A DNA stretch of 64,000 nucleotides from Ornithodoros turicata (GCF_037126465.1 NC_088203.1:77844168-77908167); one strand, 5' to 3'; positions 21,006 through 32,500 are shown, counted from the stretch's first letter. The notes: generated by a model from the sequence alone, not told the origin. Program-made: numbers and translations.

Positions 21006-21140
21006 ATAACAATAATGAAATAAAACCACTGAAACTACCGTTTATTAACGTACAAGCTTTCTTGTAGTAGTCTGCATTTCGCCAGGTAAATGCAGACTAC
21101 TGCAAGAAAGCTTGTAAGTTAATAAACAGTAGTTTCAGGG
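21006..21140. repeat. Fold-back of a retroelement terminus (Penelope-like?)
   Basis: Two inverted copies of about 50-55 bases meet near 21089. Each reads, outward, GAAAGCTTGTA, then TTAATAAAC and TAGTTTCAG. The minus-oriented copy continues AGTGGTTTTATTTC. The same series (GAAAGCTTGTAC, TAATAAA, TTCAGTGGTTTT) occurs at 32683-32765, so this is a repeated 3' terminus. The link to Penelope-like elements is an inference. Confidence 0.5.
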
Positions 21141-21189
21141 GTTATCTTTTTATCACTTGTGTTGACCGCACCTGACAAAGTTTCTACAT

Positions 21190-21300
21190 CCTTCTTTTTC
21201 TAAATTCCGTGTTAGCGCCGCGAAGCAACTGTGGCTATGAGCGGCGTACAGACGTGAACAGATGGAGAGAGGACAGCAGGAAGGAGAGGAGGACAGGGGG
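21190..21300 (-). repeat. Short retroposon-like sequence (mini-repeat)
   Basis: On the minus strand it runs from CCTGTCCTCCTCTCCTTCC through CACAGTTGCTTCGCGGCGCT to an A-rich tail (TTTAGAAAAAGAAGG). It matches the 109-bp insert at 57141-57249 and part of 31474-31515. It abuts the C run that ends the family A copy at 21.3-23.6 kb. Confidence 0.6.
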
Positions 21301-21326
21301 GATATGTTTATTGAAAAAGAAAGGAA

Positions 21327-21363
21327 GGAAAGGTTAGTCGGGCGTTGGCCGACTTGATATTCC
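21327..21363 (-). promoter_or_regulatory. 3' UTR stem-loop, family A (copy 2)
   Basis: On the minus strand: GGAATATC, stem GTCGG with CCGAC around CCAACGC, then ACCTTTCC. The outer GGAA/TTCC pair is kept. AATAAACATATCCCCCC follows. Confidence 0.6.
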
Positions 21364-22591
21364 TTAAATAAAGAAGAAGAAAACACAAAAAAGCACATAC
21401 ACATAAAAGAGGGGATTAGAGGCTCGTCGAGAGGCCGGAGGCATCAAGAAAGCTCAAGAAGGCCGTCGTAACCGTCCCCTGGTTGCGCAGGACTGGGCCG
21501 AGCAGAGCTGCTAAAGAGACGTTGGGGCAACCAAGTTGGCGCTGGAGGACGAGTCGTTGAGAGAGATACCGGTTGCATTATAATAGATAGTGCTCAATGT
21601 CGGCTTCCACGCAACAAGTTGTGCAATATTGCGGAGCTCGTCTAGCGCATTTTATACAGGAGTGAGGGTGTGTGTGAAACATTCATCCGAAGACGATGGA
21701 GGAGTGACTCTTCAACTCTATCGCAACGACAGGCGATAGTAAAGTCCTGCAGGGGGTCGATGAGACGTAAGAAATTATCATATGAGGTAGAGTCCGCTCG
21801 CAACTGCCTGACACAGCGCCAACGGCGAATGTGCAGGGAACAGGCAGAGGCCGTTAGGGGTAGAGGGGTAGCAGGGAGAGCTCTGGTAGATGTTGCGAGT
21901 CTCGCCATTGTGTTTGCGCGGGTGCTACCAAGAAAGTCGACGTGCCGCGGGATCCACTGAAGCGTCAAAGAATGGCCAATGGCCGCGAGTTGTGTGAGAG
22001 CTTGCAGTATGAGCGCGTGCAGTATTGTGCTGGTGCGAAAAGAGAGCAGCAGATACAGTAAAGTCTTACTGTCAGTTAGAAAAAACCCACTGTACAGCCG
22101 GCAGAGCGAGCAAGTGTTGTAGAGCCAACAGGATGCCGAGGAGTTATGCTTCCATAGATGACATTGGGTAAGTCACCATCAGGGACATAAAATGCAGCGC
22201 CCGGGCTCTCTGCCGTGACTGAGCCTTCCGTGTATACCTGGCGATGGTTCTTCTACGTGGAGTGCAGGATGTCGAGAGCGAGTTGGAGGGCTATAGGTGC
22301 AGGAGTGCCATGCTTGCACTGAAGACCGGAGATGGAGGAGCAGATATCAGGACGTGCAAAGGTCCACATTGCTGGCGCATAAGAGGGAGCGATTGAGGAG
22401 GAAGGAAGATGAGCCCTCAGGCGGGCGATGGCCTTGCCGAAAGCTGAGTCAGGGCAGTCGTCGTCAATATGGCGGAGATAGTGGTGAGGGTGACGGGTGA
22501 GATAGCGAGTATATACTCGAAGGGTATCAGACTCAGTATCCAGCAGTAGGGGAATAGGCGTCTCGCGTGCTTCATCAAGAGTTCCATAAGT

Positions 22592-23317
22592 TAAATCCCT
22601 GCGCGGATGAGCTTTTTGGCATCCGCATCCGATCCGCACCCGCAACGGCGACCAAATTCTACATCCGCATCCGATCCACAAAATCAGCGTTTCCCTTGGG
22701 ACGCAGGGATGGTTCAATCCCTGGGCTCGATATATCTAACCAATTTTTCAGGAAATAAACTTTATTTCCCGTCGGCACAAAACAGCACAGAAACAAGAAA
22801 AAAAGCAAACGAAAACTGCTGTCACCGAACTTCGTCCACACAGACGACTTCCTCTGTCTTGTTCTGACAGTGAAGACAGCGGAGTGCCATAGCTTTTGGC
22901 AGGTCCTAAGCGTCCATGATGCCACCAAAGGATAAACGGCAGGTACATATTTAGCTGCAAAGAAAGGATACACGGCACCAAGCACAGGTTTTGCAACAAA
23001 CGGAGAAGGTAGGATTTATCGCCAGTGGAACGCAAGATCGGCTCCGAACGCGCACCTCGACTCGAGACGCCAAAGGTCTCCTCTCCCAGTCGCGCGGGCG
23101 GCTTGCGTTCACCTTGTAGTCGGTGTTCGGTGCCAATAGTGCGAAGAAAATTGGTGGCGCAATTTCGTGGTTTACCGCATCCGAAGCGCTCCTGATCCGG
23201 CGCCATCCGCATCCGATCCGCAGATCACAACAAGCGTCCATATTTCGTCCGAACCCGCAAGTTTCCTGCGGATATGCGCGGATATCCGCTTCCATCCGCG
23301 GATGGTGCAGGGCTTTA
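22592..23317. mobile_element. Non-autonomous hAT-like element, TAAAnCCCTGC termini (copy 1)
   Basis: The left end is TAAATCCCTGCGCGG and the right end is CCGCGGATGGTGCAGGGCTTTA. Subterminal blocks repeat CATCCGCATCCGATCCGCA. It is homologous to 51062-51865, which has a perfect 8-bp duplication. Here the flanks (CTTACTCG and CTTATGGA on the minus strand) share only CTTA, so the duplication has decayed. It lies inside the family A ORF2 remnant. No transposase is recognisable. Confidence 0.8.
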
Positions 23318-23599
23318 CGAGTAAGACTCTGATGTTCGTGGTACTCCCAGACAAATGCCGAGGCCGCCTGCCTGGGTGTTAAGTAGCTCGCGCTCCTGTG
23401 TTTGACTGAAGGCATGCAAGACAGAGAGGCTGTAACGCAGTGTCCCCAACATGAGGGCCTGGTGGACGCGACGAAGATCAGAGCAGGGCGGGCCCCAGGA
23501 CGCACCAGCGATACGTCTGAGAACTGAGCCAGCGTGAACTGCGGCAGCGGCCTTTGTAGTAATCATCTTCGCATGGCGGGACCACGTTAGGTCGCGATC

Positions 23600-23665
23600 A
23601 AGTTAGTGGGGGTTAGTATGCGTCCTGGGCCGACTTCAGGGGGAGCTGTGCCGACATTATCTACA
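23600..23665 (-). repeat. SINE-2 fragment
   Basis: It matches the SINE-2 body: GCGTCCTGGGCCGACTTCA, then GCTGTGCCGACATTA. It lacks head and tail and is followed by a (TTAA)-rich tract to about 23765. Confidence 0.6.
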
Positions 23666-23777
23666 TTCCTCAATTAATTAATTAATTAACTAACTAATTA
23701 ATTAAACTAAATTTTAAACTAATAAAAAGAAACTAACAAAACTAATAAAAATTAATTAATTAAACCAGTGATCGATG

Positions 23778-23972
23778 AAAGATGAAAGTCACTGAAAAGA
23801 TTAGCCAGCTGTAGGACTCGAACCCACATCTTCTGGATTACCGATTCGAGTTCTACAGCTGGCTAACCTTTTCAGTGAGTTTCATCTTTCATCGTTAAGT
23901 TCTTAGGCAACTTGAGGCCTTGTATGTGATTGTCCCTTCTATGTTGTTCCAGCCTCAGAACATCAGTTCTCT
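23778..23972. mobile_element. tRNA-like fold-back element, single copy, 12-bp target duplication
   Basis: The insert starts AAAGATGAAAG and ends CATCAGTTCTCT, the same termini as the composite at 3885-6222. It is flanked by CAGTGATCGATG at 23766-23777 and 23973-23984. Inside, a minus-strand partial tRNA-like unit (about 23803-23842) meets a plus-strand partial unit (about 23843-23868) head to head. The common spacer then runs to the end. It is only 195 bp, so the long array at 3.9-6.2 kb is an expanded form. The right duplication supplies the ATG of the following ORF1. Confidence 0.75.
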
Positions 23973-23981
23973 CAGTGATCG

Positions 23982-24257
23982 ATGTTTATTGGAGCTTCAC
24001 TGCCCACACTCGTTACCTCAGTGTTACTGTACTTCGTTGATTTGTCGCAAGTGTTTTCGTTAACGAAGTTTCAACTTGCCGTTTCGGGCGACGTTGAGAG
24101 CAACCCGGGTCCCCCAAAGCAAGATCAGTCTAAACAGTTGGACACAATTTTGCAACTCTTGCATGAGCTTCATGATCGTTCTGGGGTGCTCGACACACGG
24201 ATTTCGACACTCGACCAGAAGCAGACTGAAGTTATGGAAGCAGTTCGCTCAATATAG
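23982..24257 (+). pseudogene. CR1/Jockey-like ORF1 N-terminus with 2A-type motif
   Basis: After a mildly hydrophobic start (LVTSVLLYFVDL), residues 35-44 read SGDVESNPGP. This matches the DxExNPGP consensus at which 2A peptides make the ribosome skip a bond before the last Pro. A coiled-coil-like segment follows (heptads through LDTRISTLDQKQTEVMEAV). A TAG at 24255-24257 interrupts it. The same frame continues beyond with NSISSRLEAVESKSARIDDL and RSRRNNLLFHGLP, the usual end of the coiled coil in this kind of ORF1. 2A-like sequences are established in several APE-type non-LTR retrotransposons. The ATG overlaps the duplicated target of the neighbouring tRNA-like element. Confidence 0.75.
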
Positions 24258-26189
24258 CAGCCCCAAAACGGCATTTCAGAAAAACTCAATAGCATTAGCT
24301 CTAGACTCGAAGCAGTGGAATCAAAATCGGCTCGGATTGATGACTTGCGGACGGAGCTACGTCAGCTACGGACCGATAATGAGAAATTACGTGTCACTGT
24401 GTGCGACTTTGAGGATCGCTCAAGAAGGAACAATCTTCTGTTCCACGGACTGCCATGCGACAATTTTACAACGAAACATTACCAAATATGCTAAAGCAAA
24501 ACCCAAAGAAATTTTGGAACGTAGTTAACGATCCACAGGCCTCAAAGCTGTCTTTATGTGCGGCAAAAGGTGAAATTGTTGCTTCGTCAGACTGTGCGAA
24601 TGTGCTAAACAATGTGTTTGCTAGTTCCTTTTCTTCTTCTACTAGTATGTATCATCCTTGTTGTATCTCCTCCACGCTTGTTCCAATGGACCCTATAGTT
24701 ATTGACACCTTTGGAATATCGAGTATCCTCAACGCCCTTAAATTATCACCCGGGTCCGGCATTGACGGCATTAATTCCAAGGTTCTAAAGGGCACTGCTG
24801 CATACTCTGCAATTTTCTTAACTCGCATTTTCTCACAGTCACTGGAAGAAGGCTCATGACCTTCCGACTGGAAGATTTCTAAAGTGATTCCACTTCATAA
24901 ATCCGGTGACAAGTGCAACCCCAACAACTATCGTCCAATATCGTTAACAAGCATACCGTGTAAAATACTTGAGCATATTATCTACTCGCATCTCATTCAT
25001 CACCTTGATTCGCATTCCTTCATTTCGCCTACTCAACATGGCTTTCGCAGGAATTTCTCTTGTGACACACAGCTTATATCATTCGTTCACGACCTTCACC
25101 TTGCACTTGATAGGGGATCCCGCACTCACTGCGTATTCCTAGATTTTTCAAAGGCATTTGATGAGGTGTCCCACTCGCTTTTGCTCAATAAGCTTAATAG
25201 TCTTGGTATCGATGACACTATCCTAGCTTGGATTCACTCTTTCCTTACTAATCGTGTTCAGTTCGTATCTGTAAATGATAACAACTCTGACTTCAGTCAT
25301 GTAGCCTCGGGCGTGCCTCAAGGTTCTGTCCTCGGTCCCCTCCTTTTTTCTAATTTACATAAACGACCTTCCGAATTTTATCACCTCGTCTGTCCGGCTT
25401 TACGCAGATGATTGTGTAATTTATCGAGAAATCACTAACAGTCATGATGCTGGCCTGTTGCAGGACGACCTTAATAAAATATCCGAATGGTGCAACAGTT
25501 GGGCAATCGAACTTAACTTAACATAATGTAAGCTTCTAACGGTGTCCCGCAGCAATGTAACTAGTCAGGCCTATACTATCAACAACATCCCTCTTGAGTC
25601 TGTGTCCCGCTATAAATACTTGGGCGTTTTCATCTCTAACAACCTTGAGTGGCATACGCATATTGAGTACATTACTAATAATGCTTTCCGCACCCTCATC
25701 ACATCTGCCCCGGTTCACGTGAAGACTACGCTATATAAAACACTTGTCTTGCATAAACTGGAATATGCTGCCTCAGTCTGGGACCCTGATCAAAATAATC
25801 TCATCAAATTAATTGAGTCAGTTCAGAACAGAGCAGCCCGTTTCATACTAGGTAACTACAATCGCACTGCCAGCGTCACCGCTATGAGAAGTAGCTTACG
25901 GTTAACTGATCTCTCTTTGCGACGGAAAATGCTCCGCCTCTGCTTGTTTCATAAATTTTTTATCGCAACGCCGACTTTAAAATCCTCTTTGATCACTCCT
26001 CCATCGTACATTTCCACTCGTGTTAATCATCGTCAAAAAGTAGGTGTATTGCGTTCTTCAACGAGATCATTCCAGGGCTCATTCATTCCCCGCACCTCAT
26101 CAGAATGGAATAGTTTACCTGGTTCTGTCACTTCGATTACGAATATTATAGAATTCAAAAACAGCTTGTGCGATGTTCTTCACATATAA
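24258..26189 (+). pseudogene. Internally deleted CR1/Jockey-like element: ORF1 tail joined to ORF2 RT
   Basis: The ORF1 coiled coil (RSRRNNLLFHGLPC) runs to about 24460. The sequence then jumps into the pre-RT part of ORF2 (NPKKFWNVVNDPQ), so the rest of ORF1 and the whole endonuclease are missing. RT blocks follow: LKLSPGSGIDGINSKVL; SKVIPLHKSGDKCNPNNYRP; HCVFLDFSKAFDEVSHSLLL (motif A); ASGVPQGSVLGPLLF (motif B); and, after a one-base shift near 25346, LYADDCVIY (motif C). The C-terminal part is SRYKYLGVFISNNLEWHTHI to HRQKVGVLRSSTRSF. Lesions are a TGA at 24857-24859, the frameshift and a TAA near 25524. No RNase H is present. It is followed by a 3' end in (AAATA)n at about 26350-26383. Confidence 0.85.
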
Positions 26190-26343
26190 TGCCATTATAT
26201 ATTGTCGCGACTATCTCACTAATATGTTCATGCCGAAGTTGCTTGTTTATTGTCATTTTGTTGCGTCCGCATATTTATCCATTGTTACTGTGCTTTGACC
26301 TTGCATTGTGTCCTGCTCACTCCCCTCTTTAGTGCCCCCTGGG

Positions 26344-26383
26344 GGGTATGTGTATAAATAAAAATAAAAATAAATAAATAAGT
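26344..26383 (+). repeat. (AAATA)n tail of the CR1/Jockey-like element
   Basis: GTGTATAAATAAAAATAAA and similar units close the element about 150 bases after the ORF2 stop, so the 3' end is intact. No target duplication was resolved. Confidence 0.6.
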
Positions 26384-26479
26384 ATTAACAATGTTATACT
26401 CTGAAAATGACGCAATATAGCCGTTGTGAGAGAGCTACTTGTAACACTTTCGGGCAGGTTGAACTTGAGTTTCTTGCGG

Positions 26480-26640
26480 AACCTAGTTGGTTGGTTGGTT
26501 GGTAATAAAATAACAAGGGGAGGTTGAATTCGCGCAAGCGAATTCTGCTACCGCAAAAAAAGAAAGACGGTAGACCCCAAAGCAGAGAAGAAAAAAGAAA
26601 GGAAACGGTATGATTGCACCACAGAAGGTGCGAGCGCACC
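26480..26640 (-). repeat. 5'-truncated 3' end of an I-like non-LTR element
   Basis: Read on the minus strand it contains GGTAGCAGAATTCGCTTGCG, the hairpin, then AACCTCCCCTTGTTATT and an (ACCA)n tail. It is homologous to 44466-44570. Only 3' UTR is present. Confidence 0.65.
26517..26554 (-). promoter_or_regulatory. 3' UTR stem-loop (copy 3)
   Basis: GCGGTAGCA, stem GAATTCGC with GCGAATTC (4-base loop, TTGC), then AACCTCCCC. Confidence 0.6.
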
Positions 26641-26649
26641 GCAAAAGTT

Positions 26650-27774
26650 CACCGGCGTAACCTAGTATTTGGTAACACAGAGAGGACTGGAACGTTATCT
26701 TCTCTTGCGGCGTTGGTAGCAGGTATCCGTTGAAGTGCAAAAGCAATGCAGTGCCAATACACATAAGTGCAAAAGCAATGTGGCAGAGTTTTAGAACTGG
26801 CCTCAGTTGTTGACTTGGTTGGGGAAAATAAAGCAAATCAGTAAATTAAGGATATAGGGAGTGGTAGGCTAAAAGATAAGGAAGATGGGCTCACTAATTT
26901 TGTGACTCATCTAATCAGTCAACAATACAAAAAAAAAAGTACACGGCTGGTGTTCCACGATGATGCCAATATATATATATATATATGAAGCCAAGTACAA
27001 ACCCGTTTTATGGACTGTATTTTGGTCACTTGTAAGCGCAAGTGATATCTATCGGTAGTGATCGGACACCGCTCATAACAACACATGGCTGTCTCGTTTC
27101 AAAGTAAAATTTGGTGAAAGGACACCGTATAGCGTTTTCGTTTCGAGCGTAAAACCTAGTGACACAAATGCGGAAATATATCAGAGAGACGAAAATACTG
27201 TGCGTATTTTAAAAGGATTCTAGTATAATTTCATTTTGCTCAGGTAAAAGGAAACTCTGTGGATCTGTCGTCAAGATCGAGTTGAATAAAATCGCGTTTC
27301 TGACAAAATGTATAATACCTCTCGTTCAAATTATCGTTTCAAAGCTCGTCGAAAAACCAAAGTGGATTGAGCCTGTGCGGTAACTGGGCACGCTATTTTT
27401 TTTTTTTTTTTTTTGCTTGCTTCCTTTCTTGAGGTCTTTACCTTTCTTCTTTCTTTCTATTTTTTTTGTCCTTTAGTCTGGTTTTGTCTGTTTGGATATT
27501 CGCAAGATCTGGTGTTCAAGATGCTTTTCGCTGTTGTTGTTTTTTTCGCTGTGCAAGCATATTTTCCTATAGGCTACATGTTCTGGAGCAGCCATGCCTT
27601 TCCTATTTATTTTAATAATCCTTTACCTCCCCCCCCCCCCCCCCGTCGGGGCTGACGACTTCACATGTTTTTCTTTGTTGCATCTAAGCTAAACTCAGGT
27701 CGTAGAGACAGGTACTGCAAGCAATGACTTTGTGCGCCGGAACTGGACGGTTTGAATATCCCATCGTCATTCAT
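26650..27774. other. No recognisable gene
   Basis: It contains (AT)n near 26972, a T run near 27393-27413, a C run near 27628-27644 and assorted low-complexity sequence. No supported coding region. Confidence 0.4.
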
Positions 27775-29480
27775 GTTGTTGTTGTTTGGAGTTGGAGTTG
27801 GACGGACTAAAAATAATACGGAGAGGTTGAACTTGTCACCTGACAAGTTCTGCTACTCCGAGAAAAAGCTACGAAAAACAACAACACGGAAAGAGAGATG
27901 ACTAGGCTAGGCTGTACGGCGCACTGTGTTCACGGGCACATGACCGTCAGAGGATCGCGCCACACAGGAACCAGGGCGTCACGTACAGATCAATTAGTAC
28001 TGAGCATCAAGAGAACAACTTGAGATGAAGCCTACGAGAGCCTTGAATGCGGCGTCTCTCTGGTTGGCGTCCCACGTCCCCAAGACCTTCTCTATGGAGA
28101 AAGCTCTGTTGTCCAGACGAGTTAGTGCGGCCCGCAATGTCTTGCGTTGGGACTGATGTCTTCTGCAATCGATAAAAATATGTTCAGTATTTTCTTCCAT
28201 CCCACACACTGGGCAATCCGGGGAATCCGCCTTGCCCACCATATGCAGGAAATGCCGGCCATACGGGACGTTCAGGCGTGCACGATGTAGAAATGTTTCG
28301 ATACTTCTGGCGGTCGAGGGAGGGATGCTGAATTTTAGTTCCGGGTCTATTCTTCTGAGAAGAGATGACCCACCATCACCTTGTAGCCATTTGCGTTTGC
28401 ACATGTCGTCTGCCATGGACCTTAGTAGAAGTTTGATGTCCGTCCCTGTATACATCACGCGTATTTGGTGGAAGCCAGGTGTGCAATTCCAGCTAGCTCG
28501 TCTGCAGTTTCGTTACCGCGGATGCCAATGTGCCCCGGGATCCATTGGAAGATAACGTCATGTCCCATGTCTGTACATCTATTGTATTCGGTTAGGATCT
28601 CCTTCACCGTTGAAGCTGTCCAACTGTTCCCCAAGAAAGCCAACATGGCCTCCAGATAAGCTTTTGAGTCGCTGTAGACAATACAGTGCGGTTGTCGCGC
28701 GTGCGTGGCTATGTATCTCACGGCAAGGTGTATAGCTACCAGCAGTTCCGCTGTCGTGGAAGAGGTCCTATGGGATAACCGCACTATGCCCTCCTTGGAG
28801 TGCTGCGGTACCACGTATTCCGCTGCAGATCCGGATTTCGTCGTGGAGCCATCGGTGAACATAGCAATTCTTGATTGGTTGTTCTGCAACATGGACAGGC
28901 AGTATTGTTTCAGGGCCGAAGACGGCAGATTTGACTTTTGATGATGGACACCTGACACCGTGGTGTAGATGCGAGGACAGCCAAGCGACCATGGAGGATG
29001 TAAGATCGTACACGGAGAAGGCCTGTTAGGCAGAGTCTTGCGGTATGGGGAAACGGCCTCGGAGAAAGAAGAGTTTCTACGGTGCACTTTCCGTACCAAA
29101 GGATGTCTGTCGTGTTGCGTGCGCAGTCGGATGTAGTGCCGCACAGTCTCTTGCGTCCTGAATACATCCATCGGTGGTTCTCTGGCCTCCACTGTAGACA
29201 GAGTGTTGGAAGAAGCAACGGGTAGACCTAGGCAGACTTTGGGACTTCTTGCCAGCACGCTCTGGAGCGTCTTCTCCGAGGTATCGCTAATGCCATGCAG
29301 GACCGGTAGATGATATGCCATCACCTGCCGAATAAGTGCTTTATGAGCAGTGAGGAGGGACGAGGTCGACATTCCCCATCTGGGACCTGTTCTTGTTTGA
29401 ATATGCTGTATGCCAGCCTGCAATGTTGAGCACGAGCACCTAACATTAGCAATCGCTTCCGAACTCGTTCTGTTTTTGAC
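27775..29480 (-). pseudogene. Family B non-LTR ORF2 3' part (RNase H, zinc knuckle)
   Basis: Minus strand, 5'-truncated in the RT thumb near 29470. The first frame reads GPRWGMSTSSLLTAHKALIR and YHLPVLHGISD. RNase H follows: IAMFTDGSTTKSGSAA, SSTTAELLVAIHLAV, VYSDSKAYLEAM and WIPGHIGIRGNETADELAG. A one-base shift near 28455 ends this frame. The second frame carries LLRRIDPELKFSIPPSTARS, FLHRARLNVPYGRHFLHMVG, the knuckle CPVCGMEENTEHIFIDC and IEKVLGTWDANQRDAAF, with the stop near 27994. RNase H acidic residues are intact. The 3' UTR runs to a (CAACTC)n-type end near 27775. The closest relative is the intact ORF2 at 44866. Most of RT and the endonuclease are absent. Confidence 0.85.
27820..27859 (-). 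promoter_or_regulatory. 3' UTR stem-loop, family B (copy 4)
   Basis: GGAGTAGCA, stem GAACTTGTC with GACAAGTTC (loop AGGT), then AACCTCTCC. The outer GGAG/CTCC can pair. Confidence 0.65.
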
Positions 29481-29599
29481 AACGAATCGTTGAGAATAGC
29501 GCATGACACAACACAGGGAGTTACGCAACCAACACAAGGAGTATAAGAATACATGAACAGAAGAGAATAGAATAAATGGGCCGCAGACACGCCCGACCA

Positions 29600-32500
29600 T
29601 TCACATTTTTCAGACGCGAGTCATTCGTCATCGCAAAGTCATTATTTACGAGGAAACGCAAATCGTTTGAGACAGCTGCAATGCGTGTTTTACGGTTCAA
29701 TTCAGCACTCTAGCATTTCCAACCCGCCGCTCACAAACCATGTTAGAGAATAAAATGACATGGCTACAGAGTAGCATATTAGGTTTGGCTCAGATAATCA
29801 AGTACATTCCCTTTGTTGGCTTTGTAACGTAATAAAAAAATACAAAATTGAAACATACAGTGCGTTATGGGTAGTGCAGTACAAATCATTTTCAAAGCTA
29901 CAGCGACATGTGTGCCTATATTAAGTTGACTAATGCCAACTTACATGCGAACCCTTACGTCATTGTACTCTAAGAAAAGAAGGAGAAACACTAGGGAGTA
30001 ATTGCAGCTTCAAGTTCATTAAATCGCAATTACTCTCCATTTTAGTCCGTGATCCTGAAATTTACTCTCCAACACTGCAAGTAGTCCCCAAATTTCGCCT
30101 AAGTTCCCGTGCACTTAGTCGCAGAAAGGACTAACGGTTGTGGTAATGCACAAATGCACAATTACTCCTTTTTTTTCTTATAGTGTAGATGTATCGGATC
30201 TTTCGTGGTGCTCCGCACACATGGTTGGGCACTTGTCGGAACGCATGCTTCTCCACTGCCTACAATACCAACTTTTAGTGTCTTTATATTGCCTATATAT
30301 TCTAGTCTCAAAATTTATGTACGGCGACAAAATTGCATGGTTTATGTCCGAAATCCAGCTTACCAACACCATGCCCAATAAGCGCCATTCACTTTTTTTT
30401 TTTTTTTTTTGTTACTTTGCAGGAACCACAGTGAAGCTCATTTCGCGATGAAATACCCCAATCATCACTAAAATAAAGTGGCCCGTACTTTTCACCCGAA
30501 CCTCGAGAGTCGGTAGTGAAAGGGTGACTGATATGCGAAATACTTTTCTCGACACTCTAGAACACTGCGGAACCTACGTGTCGAATTGTATACCATGCGA
30601 TCTGACTCGACAAGCGCAAAGTCGCCCAAGCGTAAAGTGAGGTGCGTGCCTTTCCGCTTCAACAGTACGGGTTGCCTTATGTTGGCATTCCGTCGTTTTC
30701 CCTCAAGAATGCCTCGATGCCAGTCACTCTATCCCCACGGTGGTTACGGTGCTTTCGAACCACTCTGACTTGGAAGAATGTCACCGAATGACGCTGAGGG
30801 AAAATTGCTCGAGTGAATAACGTTGGCATGATTTGGAAGTTTGTGCTGTTGAACCAACCTTTGTTCTGCCATGAATAATATAACAAACAAAAGTTGAGGT
30901 TGTGTAACGCAGTGCAATCATATCACTTTTAGAGAAGCTGATAGCGCCATTACCGCGCCTACCGGATATTTTTCCGGCCAATACGAATTGCTGTCGCATG
31001 TGAGAAGGCTGCATATTTTACGAATGAGTGTGATGCAGATTATGCGATCCTTCGTCAATGCTTGACAAGTAATTTGTGTTCAATCACCATCTTGCCTATC
31101 CTTGGTGACCGTTCCCTCCATCGAACTCATTCAGCTAATGTCATCAGCTTCTTTGACGGATATGTAAAAAAAGCAAATATAGAAAAAGATACACACCAGA
31201 CGGCAGTAGGTGGCCCTGTTAGTGTGAAGCTTCTAATTTTGACACGTGGATATATATCTTTTGAGTCACTGTATTCTATTGTGTGAAGCATACTGCATAA
31301 AAAACACATAATATAAATAATTTGTCATTCATCATGTCATAATCTTATCCGTAGTACCATCATAAAAAGAAAAGACGAAAAAAAGAAAGACAGGGGGAAT
31401 GGCCTATGGGGGATAGATCATTCGCTGGCTACTGGTATAGCTCCATTAGTATGCTAAAGACTAGTAGGTGGTAGGTTCGGATGGCACAGTTGCTTCGCGG
31501 TGCTAGCGCGGAATAAAAAAGAGGTCGCACGGAAACGCTGATTTGTTCTCGTTTACTTTTGCTGAATGTGACTAAAAACCATGTTGAAGAGGTGATGTTC
31601 CTCTACATGAGTCCTGACCACAACGTGTTCCTCTACAAACACTCTATTTGAACGATGATGAGTGGGTATAGTTTCATCGCCGGGGGCGATACTCTACCCC
31701 ATTGCTGGCGGTAATGCGGTAAATGAAATACTACCTACTGGGTGCCCTCGCAGTGAGGACCGAAGTCTAACTCCGTCTGTGCTTCTTATTTTTCCCACCA
31801 TGCACGTCTGTTTCCTTTGCCAGCGGAAAGTTTCCGTCACGGCAGCTTGTTTCGGTTTCCTTTTACCACTCCTACCTGCGCTTCGCGTTCGCCGTCACAG
31901 TCACCCCGGAGAAGGGTATATAACTAAACTTTATACGTAATCTTGCGCACATTCTGCCGCTCTGCTCACGTGCACGGCTCCGTAAAAGTCGCTCGATGCG
32001 GTCAGTCCCGCTGCGGGATTCAAATACAATTCGTGCACAGCAACTGGAGTGTCGTGGAAACCGCACCACCTGCGGGACGGAGCCACTCACGGAATTCATT
32101 AGGTTCCCGTTATTTGCACGCAATCGTCTATAAATACGCGAGGCACGCTGTCTGACTCTTCTAATCGAACGGCAGTTAAAACGCAGCCCGTAAAGGAAAA
32201 CAGACCAAAAAAGGAAAACTATTCGTTTTCCCAGTCGGTCATCATTTTTGAAAGTACGCTTAATTCCCACCGTTAGCGCTTGAAAAATGACGGCTCCGAC
32301 ACTGAGCATCTATATTTTTGTTCCCTATCTTAATTATAGACTGTTTATTAGCGCCGTCATTTATTTTACTTAGCCGCGAGTATGTACTCGAATGAAATTT
32401 GGGAGTATTTTTCTTAACATTTTTTCTTCGCACGACGCTGGTGTCACATTCGCGATTTCTCGTTTTCCTTGTGCATGTCTGGAATGTGGATGGCTTTGCT

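Larger units (their letters stand above)
21301..23590 (-). pseudogene. Family A ORF2 remnant (thumb, RNase H, C-terminus), hAT-split
   Basis: Minus strand, 5'-truncated near 23590 in the RT thumb: VLRRIAGASWGPPCSDLRRV, then CLGVPRTSESY. The frame is interrupted by the hAT-like element at 22592-23317 and resumes YGTLDEARETPIP. It continues SAFGKAIARLRAHLPSSSIA, a decayed RNase H (YTEGSVTAESPG, in which Asp is replaced by Glu), WIPRHVDFLGSTRANTMARL, LLHRLRMNVSHTPSLLYKM and LAALLGPVLRNQGTVTTAFL, with the stop at 21416-21418. Frames shift several times and stops occur, so it cannot encode an enzyme. The closest relative in the window is the element at 8735-14180. Confidence 0.82.

Noticed and set aside
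22748..23212. 154-codon minus-strand frame similar to one at 51485-51799
   Set aside because: Both lie in related hAT-like elements, and the similarity follows from DNA homology. Stops differ, and no transposase or zinc-finger motif is present.
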